Shown here one piece after another: positions 6,966 through 12,711 of a DNA stretch of 12,711 nucleotides. Below the pieces are notes generated by a model. That model saw nothing but the letters and a program-made list of their open reading frames with translations, was not told the origin of the DNA and ran no database searches. This DNA comes from Limnohabitans sp. (GTDB lineage Bacteria > Pseudomonadota > Gammaproteobacteria > Burkholderiales > Burkholderiaceae_C). Within the stretch, counting starts at the first letter, position 1, and every line of letters begins with the position of its first letter. The position numbers and the translations under genes were made by a program. The stretch is taken from contig JANQXJ010000242.1 in NCBI GenBank assembly GCA_030729445.1, positions 1-12,711 of the forward strand. Reading direction: 5' to 3'.

Positions 6966-7814
6966 TCAAATCCAAGCCACAAGCATCATGGCCAGAGGCA
7001 AAGTCGGCAATAAGGCGTCCACCCTGTCCAGCACACCGCCATGTCCTGGCAAGAGGCCCGAGCTGTCCTTCATGCCCGCACTGCGTTTGACCAGGGACTC
7101 CACCAAATCGCCCACCACACTCATGGCCGACATCAAAAGCAAGGCCGGCACGGCCACGCCAGCGCCCCGGTCCCACAACAGGGTGTAGAAACTGGCTGAG
7201 CTTGGTCCTTGAGTTTGGTCAAAAACCGTCCAGAGCCAGGACACCAAAAAGACACCCAACATGCCGCCCAGCACCCCTTCCCAGCTTTTACCAGGACTGA
7301 TGGCCGGCGCCAGCTTGACGGGAAAGATTCGCCCCCCCAAACCACGACCAAAGAAATACGCAAAAACATCGGCTGCCCAAACCAGGACCAACACTGACAG
7401 CAGAAAATTCACGCCCCGCTGATGGGCTTGCGCCAAAGCCAACCAGGCCAAGGCCAGCAAAAACAGGCCCGTCCACCAACGCAAGGAACGCGGCCAAAGC
7501 GCCCATCCGGATACGCCACGCTGGATCATCCAGGCTCCCAACAAAACCCACACGGCTCCGGCCACCAGCCAGAACTGGGGCGGCGTCGATTGCAACCAAC
7601 CTGCCAAAGTGGACAAGGCACAGGCGGCGACACACACCAAACTGCCCACCCAGGCCTGCACAGGCCCCACCCCGTTCAGCCGCCCCCACTCCCAAGCACC
7701 CGCGGCAATCAGCACCAAGGTCAGCGCCATGAAGGGCCAAGGATTGGCTGCAAACAAAGCGGGCAGCAGCAAGGCCAGCAAAGCCAGGGCGGTGATGACG
7801 CGTTGTTTGAGCAA
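6966..7814 (-). CDS. cdsA: Phosphatidate cytidylyltransferase (CDP-diacylglycerol synthase)
   Basis: CdsA makes CDP-diacylglycerol from phosphatidic acid and CTP, the branch point to all membrane phospholipids, in the cytoplasmic membrane. The 282-residue product is very hydrophobic, with about eight membrane segments (for example LITALALLALLLPALF-like residues near 5-20). It ends with the complete CDP-alcohol cytidylyltransferase signature at residues 240-266: SLVKRSAGMKD, then LLPGHGGVLDRVD. ISPGKSWEG is also typical. There is no ATG start. A TTG at 7814 preceded by GGAG at five bases gives LKQRVITALAL, the expected beginning. The frame stays open further upstream, but that would run through a terminator and into frr. 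It follows frr with only a terminator between; uppS, usually here, is absent. Confidence 0.95.
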   Translation of the reverse strand: MLKQRVITALALLALLLPALFAANPWPFMALTLVLIAAGAWEWGRLNGVGPVQAWVGSLVCVAACALSTLAGWLQSTPPQFWLVAGAVWVLLGAWMIQRGVSGWALWPRSLRWWTGLFLLALAWLALAQAHQRGVNFLLSVLVLVWAADVFAYFFGRGLGGRIFPVKLAPAISPGKSWEGVLGGMLGVFLVSWLWTVFDQTQGPSSASFYTLLWDRGAGVAVPALLLMSAMSVVGDLVESLVKRSAGMKDSSGLLPGHGGVLDRVDALLPTLPLAMMLVAWI

Positions 7815-7823
7815 GGGTTCTCC

Positions 7824-7839
7824 AAAAAAAAAGGCCGCC
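7824..7839 (-). repeat. Second copy of the terminator 3' half, abutting the cdsA ribosome site
   Basis: On the minus strand GGCGGCC followed by nine T lies directly before the cdsA ribosome site GGAG. It repeats the GGCGGCCC plus T8 of the terminator 31 bases upstream, with flanking bases also similar. The first arm of that terminator could pair with either copy. Confidence 0.6.
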
Positions 7840-7855
7840 AAATAAAAAGAGCCGC

Positions 7856-7884
7856 AAAAAAAAGGGCCGCCAATTGGGCGGCCC
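7856..7884 (-). terminator. Rho-independent terminator after frr
   Basis: GGGCCGCC, loop CAATT, GGCGGCCC and eight T follow in order on the minus strand, 36 bases after the frr stop. The eight-base stem is perfect and almost all G-C, so it should be efficient. It separates the rpsB-tsf-pyrH-frr unit from cdsA-dxr. cdsA therefore needs either read-through or its own promoter, and I see no convincing promoter box between it and cdsA. Confidence 0.88.
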
Positions 7885-7889
7885 ATCAG

Positions 7890-7907
7890 GCCGTGATGAG
7901 CCACGGC
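7890..7907 (-). repeat. Small hairpin between frr and its terminator
   Basis: GCCGTG and CACGGC pair perfectly around a six-base loop (GCTCAT on the transcript strand). It stands six bases before the terminator stem, making a tandem-hairpin 3' end for the frr message. It may protect against 3' exonucleases; that role is inferred. Confidence 0.5.
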
Positions 7908-7920
7908 ACCCCATTCAAAC

Positions 7921-8481
7921 TCAGACGGCCATGATCTCTTGTTCTTTGGCCGCCACCAACTGGTCAATTTCGGTCATGCGCTTATCGGTCAGTTTCTGGA
8001 CATCGGCCTCGGCACGCTTTTGATCGTCCTCAGACGCTTCCTTGTCCTTGACCAATTTCTTCACCGATTCGTTGGCATCACGGCGCAAATTGCGGATCGC
8101 GATCTTGCCGTTCTCGCCTTCCGTGCGGGCCAGCTTGGTCATTTCCTTGCGGCGCTCTTCGCTCATAGGGGGCATGGGCACACGAATCAAATCGCCCATG
8201 GAAGCGGGGTTGAGTCCCAACTCGCTTTCGCGAATGGCTTTTTCGATCTTGGCGCCCATGCCTTTTTCCCAAGGCTGGACGCTGATGGTGCGCGAATCCA
8301 TCAAGGACACGTTGGCCACTTGAGACAAAGGCACCATGGAGCCGTAGTAATCGACATGGATGGTGTCGAGCAAGGCCGGATTGGCACGCCCGGTGCGAAT
8401 CTTGGTCAGGTTGTTTTTGAAAGCCGCAATGGATTGCTCCATTTTGGTTTCGGTCGTTTTCTTGATGTCTGCAATCGTCAT
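7921..8481 (-). CDS. frr: Ribosome recycling factor
   Basis: RRF acts with EF-G to split the post-termination ribosome and free it for a new round of translation, in the cytoplasm. The product is 186 residues, the standard length. It shows KIRTGRANPALLD at 27-39, VDYYGS at 43-48, ISVQPWEKG at 66-74 and NPASMGDLIRVPMP at 91-104. It also has IRNLRRDAN at 129-137, whose arginines sit in the ribosome-contacting helix. ATG at 8481 has a strong GAGGAG six bases upstream. It lies 24 bases after pyrH in the rpsB-tsf-pyrH-frr order common to many bacteria, and is followed directly by a terminator, so it is the last gene of that unit. Confidence 0.98.
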   Translation of the reverse strand: MTIADIKKTTETKMEQSIAAFKNNLTKIRTGRANPALLDTIHVDYYGSMVPLSQVANVSLMDSRTISVQPWEKGMGAKIEKAIRESELGLNPASMGDLIRVPMPPMSEERRKEMTKLARTEGENGKIAIRNLRRDANESVKKLVKDKEASEDDQKRAEADVQKLTDKRMTEIDQLVAAKEQEIMAV

Positions 8482-8505
8482 GGGGTTCTCCTCGTCAGAA
8501 CGGGC

Positions 8506-9228
8506 TCAAGCATAAACCAAGGTGCCTTCGTCCTCACCCAGCACCACGCGCTTCAATGCGCCGTTCTTGATGATCGAAAACACCTTGATCGGCAGTTTCT
8601 GGTCGCGGCACAAGGCAAAAGCCGTGGCGTCCATGATGCCCAAATTGCGCGAAATGGCTTCGTCGAAGCTGATTTCGCTGTATCGCGTGGCAGAGGGGTC
8701 TTTTTTGGGGTCTGCCGAGTAGACACCATCGACCTTGGTGGCCTTGAGCACCATCTCAGCACCGATCTCGGCACCGCGCAGAGCAGCGGCCGTATCGGTG
8801 GTGAAGAACGGATTGCCTGTACCAGCAGCAAACACCACGACCTTGCCCTCTTCGAGGTACTGCAAGGCCTTGGGGCGCACATAGGGCTCGACCACTTGGT
8901 CGATGCCAATGGCCGACATGACACGGGCAGTCAAGCCTGCCTTGTCCAGGGCATCGGCCAAGGCGAGAGAGTTCATGACCGTGGCCAACATGCCCATGTA
9001 ATCGGCCGTGGCACGGTCCATACCCACAGAACCACCCGCCACGCCACGGAAGATGTTGCCACCACCAATGACCACAGCCACCTGAACACCCAGACGGTTG
9101 ATCTCGGCGATTTCTTCGGCCATGCGCACAATGGTGGCGCGGTTGATGCCAAAGGCATCGTCCCCCATCAAGGCCTCGCCGGACAGCTTGAGCAAAATGC
9201 GCTTAAAGGCTGGCTTGGCTGAAGACAT
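8506..9228 (-). CDS. pyrH: Uridylate kinase (UMP kinase)
   Basis: PyrH phosphorylates UMP to UDP, the step feeding all UTP and CTP synthesis, and works as a hexamer in the cytoplasm. The 240-residue product belongs to the amino acid kinase fold. Motifs in order are KLSGEALMG (14-22), GGGNIFRG (55-62), DRATADYMGMLATVMN (71-86), GTGNPFFTTDTAA (136-148) and KVDGVYSADP (165-174). Length is typical. ATG at 9228 is chosen because AAGGAG lies six bases upstream and it gives the normal beginning; the TTG at 9249 precedes this ribosome site. It is 59 bases after tsf, with no terminator seen in that gap. Confidence 0.98.
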   Translation of the reverse strand: MSSAKPAFKRILLKLSGEALMGDDAFGINRATIVRMAEEIAEINRLGVQVAVVIGGGNIFRGVAGGSVGMDRATADYMGMLATVMNSLALADALDKAGLTARVMSAIGIDQVVEPYVRPKALQYLEEGKVVVFAAGTGNPFFTTDTAAALRGAEIGAEMVLKATKVDGVYSADPKKDPSATRYSEISFDEAISRNLGIMDATAFALCRDQKLPIKVFSIIKNGALKRVVLGEDEGTLVYA

Positions 9229-9287
9229 GAGGGGCTCCTTGGGGTTCAATGTGGACGATGGGTTGGCAAATCAGCAGGGACGTGAAC

Positions 9288-10181
9288 TCAGGCAGCGCCT
9301 TGAGCAGCAGCCACTTGGGCCGCCACTTCGGCAGCGAAGTCGTCGACTTTCTTCTCAATGCCTTCGCCCACCACGTACAAAGTGAATGCGCTCACGGTGG
9401 TGCCCGCGGCCTTGAGCATCTGCTCGACGGTCTGCTTGTCGTTCTTGACGAAGGACTGGTTGAACAAAGACACTTCTTTCAGGTACTTTTGGACCGAGCC
9501 CTCGACCATTTTGGTGGCGATGTCAGCAGGCTTGCCGGACTCGGCAGCCTTGGCCGCAGCCACCGAGCGCTCTTTTTCGATCAACTCGGCAGGCACTTCA
9601 GCGCTGGTCAGGGACACAGGCTTCATGGCGGCGACGTGCATGGCGACGTCTTTGGCAGCGGTTTCGTCACCTTCGTACTCGACCAACACGCCGATGCGGG
9701 TGCCGTGCAAGTAGTTGGCGATCTTGGCAGCGCCAGCAGCACGCTTGAAACGGCGGAAACTCATGTTCTCGCCGATCTTGCCGATCAGGCCCTTGCGCAC
9801 TTCTTCCAAAGTGGGGCCAAAGCCGTCTTGGCTGTAAGGCAACTCGCCCAGTGCAGCGATATCGGCAGGATTGTGCTCGGCCACCAGCTTGGCGGCGGCG
9901 TTGGCCAGAGCCAAGAAGCTGTCGTTTTTGGTCACGAAGTCGGTTTCGCAGTTCACTTCGATCATGGCGCCGGTGGTGCCGTTCACAAAGCTGGTCACCA
10001 CGCCTTCGGCGGTCACGCGGGAAGCGGCTTTACCCGCCTTGGTGCCCAGCTTGACGCGCAGCAATTCTTCTGCTTTGGCCATGTCGCCTTCGGCTTCGGT
10101 CAGGGCTTTTTTGCACTCCATCATGGGGGCGTCGGTTTTTGCGCGAAGTTCAGCGACCATGCTTGCGGTAATTGCAGCCAT
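9288..10181 (-). CDS. tsf: Elongation factor Ts
   Basis: EF-Ts is the nucleotide exchange factor that releases GDP from EF-Tu during translation. The 297-residue product has the N-terminal UBA-like domain with the first signature LRAKTDAPMMECKKAL (12-27). The core carries the second signature EVNCETDFV (75-83), where the TDFV loop inserts into EF-Tu. The C-terminal part is as in other proteobacterial EF-Ts. ATG at 10181 has GGAG seven bases upstream. It follows rpsB by 78 bases, and that gap holds a hairpin with a U-run. The amount of tsf message probably depends on how often RNA polymerase passes this site. Confidence 0.98.
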   Translation of the reverse strand: MAAITASMVAELRAKTDAPMMECKKALTEAEGDMAKAEELLRVKLGTKAGKAASRVTAEGVVTSFVNGTTGAMIEVNCETDFVTKNDSFLALANAAAKLVAEHNPADIAALGELPYSQDGFGPTLEEVRKGLIGKIGENMSFRRFKRAAGAAKIANYLHGTRIGVLVEYEGDETAAKDVAMHVAAMKPVSLTSAEVPAELIEKERSVAAAKAAESGKPADIATKMVEGSVQKYLKEVSLFNQSFVKNDKQTVEQMLKAAGTTVSAFTLYVVGEGIEKKVDDFAAEVAAQVAAAQGAA

Positions 10182-10215
10182 TTGATTTCTCCGTAGTCAG
10201 TTTAAAAGTCAGATT

Positions 10216-10242
10216 AAAAAAAAGGGGCCACAAAGCCCCTTT
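10216..10242 (-). terminator. Terminator or attenuator between rpsB and tsf
   Basis: On the minus strand AAAGGGGC, a six-base loop (TTTGTG) and GCCCCTTT form an eight-base stem running into a stretch of eight T. It lies just after the rpsB stop. tsf and pyrH follow in the same direction with no clear promoter, so partial termination that lowers tsf relative to rpsB is likely. A comparable partial terminator is known in the E. coli rpsB-tsf gap. Confidence 0.82.
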
Positions 10243-10259
10243 CATCGAGTGTTAGGAAC

Positions 10260-11009
10260 TCAGGCGGAAGCGTTGGCGTCTTCGACGAAATCGTCGGCGC
10301 CTTCGGTCACGGCCTTGACCACGTCGTTGACCGCATTGGCACGGCCTTCGATGATCGCGTCAGCGATGCCACGGGCGTACAAAGCCACGGCCTTGGCCGA
10401 GTCGTCGTTGCCAGGAATGATGTAGTCGATGCCTTCGGGCGAGTGGTTGGAGTCCACCACACCGATCAAAGGGATGCCCAGTTTCTTGGCTTCCGAGATC
10501 GCAATCTTGTGGTAACCCACGTCGATCACGAAAATCGCATCAGGCAAAGCAGCCATGTCCTGGATACCACCGATGTCTTTTTCGAGCTTTTCCATCTCGC
10601 GCTTGAACATCAGCTGTTCTTTTTTGCTCAGGCTGTCTAGGCCAACTTCTTGCTGAGCCTTCATGTCCTTCAGACGCTTGATCGAGGTCTTGACGGTCTT
10701 AAAGTTGGTCAGCATGCCGCCCAACCAGCGCTGGTCGACGAAAGGCACGCCAGCGCGCTGGGCTTCGGCAGCCACCAGCTCACGGGCTTGGCGCTTGGTG
10801 CCGACCATCAAGATGGTGCCGCGGTTGGCAGACAGCTGCTTGGCGAACTTGATCGCGTCCTGGAACATCGGCAGCGATTTTTCCAGGTTGATGATGTGAA
10901 TTTTGTTGCGGTGACCGAAGATGAACGGGGCCATCTTGGGGTTCCAGAAGCGGGTTTGGTGACCGAAGTGGACACCGGCTTCCAGCATTTCGCGCATGGT
11001 AACGGACAT
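10260..11009 (-). CDS. rpsB: 30S ribosomal protein S2
   Basis: S2 is a small-subunit protein added late in assembly, near the S1 binding site. The 249-residue product begins MSVTMREMLEAGVHFGHQTR, the first S2 signature. It continues with FIFGHRNKIHIINLEKS, GTKRQARELV, FVDQRWLGGMLTNFKT and the second signature region from PDAIFVIDVGYHKIAI to VDSNHSPEGIDYIIPGNDDS. The acidic tail is short. ATG at 11009 has GGAG seven bases upstream. A longer in-frame extension to 11156 exists but would read through the mRNA leader and lacks family similarity. It is first in the rpsB-tsf-pyrH-frr unit, behind a strong promoter and a long leader. Confidence 0.98.
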   Translation of the reverse strand: MSVTMREMLEAGVHFGHQTRFWNPKMAPFIFGHRNKIHIINLEKSLPMFQDAIKFAKQLSANRGTILMVGTKRQARELVAAEAQRAGVPFVDQRWLGGMLTNFKTVKTSIKRLKDMKAQQEVGLDSLSKKEQLMFKREMEKLEKDIGGIQDMAALPDAIFVIDVGYHKIAISEAKKLGIPLIGVVDSNHSPEGIDYIIPGNDDSAKAVALYARGIADAIIEGRANAVNDVVKAVTEGADDFVEDANASA

Positions 11010-11187
11010 AAAAATACTCCAAAGGTTGGGTCTAAAATCCTGTCCACTGATCGCGCACAGCCTATAAAACACTGGGCGCAACACCTTGACGGGACGGATT
11101 TGCGGATGAACTTCGCTGAGATTGAGAACTGTTTGGCGTGATGTTGAACATGACACTCAAAAGACAGCGCCCGAGCTCTGCAAAGCC
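11010..11187 (-). promoter_or_regulatory. Long 5' leader of rpsB
   Basis: If transcription starts about seven bases after the TATAAT at 11193-11198, the rpsB message carries a leader of roughly 175 bases. S2 represses its own operon through the mRNA leader in E. coli, so a similar control may operate here. Short complementary blocks exist (GGGCGC near the 5' end and GCGCCC about 90 bases later), but I cannot derive a convincing fold or identify a known leader motif by eye. Confidence 0.4.
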
Positions 11188-11192
11188 TTAGG

Positions 11193-11201
11193 ATTATAGC
11201 A
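11193..11201 (-). promoter_or_regulatory. Extended -10 promoter of the rpsB operon
   Basis: The minus strand reads TGCTATAAT, a perfect TATAAT with the extended TGn element. No good -35 hexamer sits 16-18 bases upstream (CACTTT at 17), which the extended -10 can offset. The promoter lies about 30 bases before the divergent amidase ATG, so the two genes share this short control region. Confidence 0.75.
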
Positions 11202-11231
11202 TCCTGCCTTACCCGAAAGTGACCTCTCCCC

Positions 11232-12587
11232 ATGAAAGCTGACCTGATCGCTACCCGGCAAGCCATCCAGGATGGGTCCACAACGCCCCAAGCGCTTGCT
11301 CAAGCGTGTTTGGATGTGGCGCAAAGCCCGGCCTGCAAGCATGCCTTCATGCAACTGACACCCGATGCGCTGCAGCAAACAGCCAGTCTGCCCCAAGTGG
11401 CCCAAAGCCCGCTCGCGGGCCTTGCGGTGTCCACCAAAGACTTGTTTGACGTTCAAGGGCAGGTCACCCAGGCCGGCTCCATCGTCCTGAAAGATCAGTC
11501 CCCGGCCCCAGCAGACTGTCTGGCCGTGGCGCGTTTACGGGCCGCAGGCGCAGGCCTGATCGGGCGCACCAACATGGTTGAATTTGCTTTTTCGGGCGTG
11601 GGCACCAACCCCCATTACGGCACACCCGCAGCTTGGGACGGGCTGTACGACCAAGCTGCCGGCGGACCCGGCCAACCCCATGCACCTGGCGGCTCGAGCT
11701 CCGGCGCCGCTGTTTCGGTAGCCACAGGTGCTGCCTTCATCGGTCTGGGCTCGGACACGGGCGGCTCCATCCGTGTGCCCGCTGCGCTGAACGGCATCGT
11801 GGGCTTCAAAAACACCGCCCGCCTGGTGCCTACACAAGGCGCCCTGCCCCTGTCCACCACACTCGACACAGTCTGCGCCATGACGCGCAGCGTGCGCGAC
11901 GCGATTTTGGCGCACGAGGTGCTGTCTGCCAGGCGCGTCCCCCGAGGTCACCGGCCACTTTCCGGCTACCGCCTGGCCGTGGTCAAAAGCCTGATGCAGG
12001 ACAACATGGATGCCGCGGTGACGCGGGCTTTTGAGCGCAGCCTCAACACCTTGCGAGCCGCCGGGGCGCACATCGACGAGATTACCCTGAGCGAACTGAA
12101 TGAGCTGGCTCCCATGATGGCCACAGGTGGCTTCAGCCCGGCCGAGGGCTTTGCCTGGCACCGTGAGTTGCTGGCCCGGGACAGCGCTCGCTATGACCCC
12201 CGCGTCCTGCAGCGCCTGATGCGCGGATCTGGCATGAAAGCCCATGAATACATGGATTTGGTGCAGGCCCGCCAGCAATGGATTCGCCGCGTCGAGAAAG
12301 CGCTGGTGGGTTATGACGCTGTGCTCTCGCCCACCACCCCCATCACCGCACCCCAAATCAGTGACGTGGCCCCGGGGGCAGAGCGCGACTCAGAGTTCTT
12401 CCGGGTCAACGGTCTGTTGCTGCGCAACACCAGCGCTGTGAACACACTTGACGGCTGCGCCATCTCCCTGCCTTGCCACGCGCCGGGTGAGCTGCCCGTG
12501 GGCATGATGGCCTGGCACGCGGCCATGCACGACGACACCATTTTGCAGTTGGCCTTGCTGCTTGAACCCTTGTTGCAACAACACTGA
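11232..12587 (+). CDS. Amidase-signature family hydrolase
   Basis: The 451-residue product belongs to the amidase signature family (GatA, malonamidase, aryl and peptide amidases). Its substrate cannot be told from sequence. The Ser-cisSer-Lys triad is complete: Lys69 in VSTKDLFD, Ser155 in PGGSSSGAA and Ser179 in GSDTGGSIRVPAA. GRTNMVEFAFSGVGTNPHYGTP (111-132) is typical. Compared with the usual spacing, the stretch between HYGTP and PGGSSSG is about eight residues longer and rich in Gly, Gln and Pro. It is unlikely to be the GatA subunit of the tRNA amidotransferase, since no gatB or gatC neighbours are visible and the protein is short for GatA. There is no clear ribosome site before the ATG. 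It is divergent from rpsB and four bases before the next gene. Confidence 0.9.
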   Translation: MKADLIATRQAIQDGSTTPQALAQACLDVAQSPACKHAFMQLTPDALQQTASLPQVAQSPLAGLAVSTKDLFDVQGQVTQAGSIVLKDQSPAPADCLAVARLRAAGAGLIGRTNMVEFAFSGVGTNPHYGTPAAWDGLYDQAAGGPGQPHAPGGSSSGAAVSVATGAAFIGLGSDTGGSIRVPAALNGIVGFKNTARLVPTQGALPLSTTLDTVCAMTRSVRDAILAHEVLSARRVPRGHRPLSGYRLAVVKSLMQDNMDAAVTRAFERSLNTLRAAGAHIDEITLSELNELAPMMATGGFSPAEGFAWHRELLARDSARYDPRVLQRLMRGSGMKAHEYMDLVQARQQWIRRVEKALVGYDAVLSPTTPITAPQISDVAPGAERDSEFFRVNGLLLRNTSAVNTLDGCAISLPCHAPGELPVGMMAWHAAMHDDTILQLALLLEPLLQQH

Positions 12588-12591
12588 AACC

Positions 12592-12711
12592 ATGCACATC
12601 CTGAGCCGCTCACACGCCTGGCCTGTCCTAGGGGCAACGCAGGTGCGGCAGCTCGAACCTGCGCTGCAGGCCCTCAGCCCCACGCCTTTGATGCAAAGCG
12701 CGGGTCTGGCC
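12592..12711 (+). CDS. nnr: Probable NAD(P)H-hydrate epimerase/dehydratase, first 40 codons (cut by right edge)
   Basis: Only the N-terminus is visible: MHILSRSHAWPVLGATQVRQ, then LEPALQAL and TPLMQSAGLA. The pattern of a helix containing VRxLE followed by PLMxxAG matches the start of the YjeF N-terminal domain, which epimerises damaged NAD(P)HX. In betaproteobacteria this domain is usually fused to the dehydratase domain, which would lie beyond the window. The ATG is four bases after the amidase stop, so the two are probably co-transcribed. There is no obvious ribosome site, so coupling is likely. The call is based on a short motif and is less certain than the others. Confidence 0.6.
   Translation, partial: MHILSRSHAWPVLGATQVRQLEPALQALSPTPLMQSAGLA

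Noticed and set aside
7815..7967. N-terminal extension of CdsA upstream of the TTG
   Set aside because: It would translate through the terminator and into the end of frr. The added residues do not resemble CdsA, and the TTG at 7814 has a well-placed GGAG.
7939..9222. Long plus-strand open frame (about 427 codons) opposite frr and pyrH
   Set aside because: It is antisense to two unmistakable genes and is His/Gly/Arg-rich without recognisable motifs. Such frames arise from the GC-rich codon usage of the real genes.
9249..10196. Plus-strand open frame (about 315 codons) opposite tsf
   Set aside because: It exactly shadows EF-Ts, its composition is low-complexity (Gly, His, Phe, Leu) and it has no family features.
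11010..11156. 49-residue N-terminal extension of S2
   Set aside because: It lies in the mRNA leader. The ATG at 11009 has a good ribosome site and gives the standard S2 beginning.
11535..12356. Minus-strand open frame (about 273 codons) opposite the amidase
   Set aside because: The plus-strand frame has a complete amidase catalytic triad; the antisense frame shows no motif.
1..12711. CRISPR arrays, insertion sequences, tRNA or rRNA genes
   Set aside because: No regularly spaced repeats, transposase motifs, terminal repeats with target duplications, or tRNA-like cloverleaf stretches were seen on either strand.

Overview
The window reads as a chromosomal housekeeping region of a betaproteobacterium, most likely Burkholderiales and probably Comamonadaceae (Limnohabitans/Rhodoferax-like). 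This rests on the gene order, protein lengths and the wording of LpxB, LpxA, LpxD and BamA; a species cannot be named by eye. Everything from position 1 to about 11,200 is transcribed leftward (minus strand). The last 1.5 kb runs rightward. Coding density is very high, with no gene-free stretch over 300 bases.

Read in the direction of transcription (right to left), the first block is translation and nucleotide metabolism: rpsB (ribosomal protein S2), tsf (EF-Ts), pyrH (UMP kinase) and frr (ribosome recycling factor). It is driven from a strong extended -10 promoter at about 11,195. A hairpin plus U-run lies between rpsB and tsf, and a strong intrinsic terminator closes the block after frr. 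Next come cdsA (CDP-diacylglycerol synthase) and dxr (isoprenoid precursor synthesis). After a 212-base gap follows the outer-membrane block bamA-skp-lpxD-fabZ-lpxA-lpxB. It makes the outer-membrane protein insertase, its periplasmic chaperone and the early lipid A enzymes. These six genes overlap or nearly touch, so they are probably translationally coupled. lpxB runs off the left edge.

Divergent from rpsB, on the plus strand, lie an amidase-signature hydrolase and the first 40 codons of what looks like the NAD(P)H-hydrate repair enzyme Nnr (YjeF), cut by the right edge.

The most notable point is what is absent. In the usual proteobacterial cluster uppS sits between frr and cdsA, and rseP sits between dxr and bamA. 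Here neither is present. The uppS slot holds only a terminator with a duplicated 3' half. The rseP slot holds about 210 bases with an imperfect direct repeat, an inverted repeat and a tiny reading frame that faintly resembles the RseP C-terminal region. I found no mobile element, CRISPR array, tRNA or rRNA. I see no clearly undescribed system. The two missing genes, the terminator arrangement before cdsA and a hairpin inside the start of lpxB are the points most worth checking.
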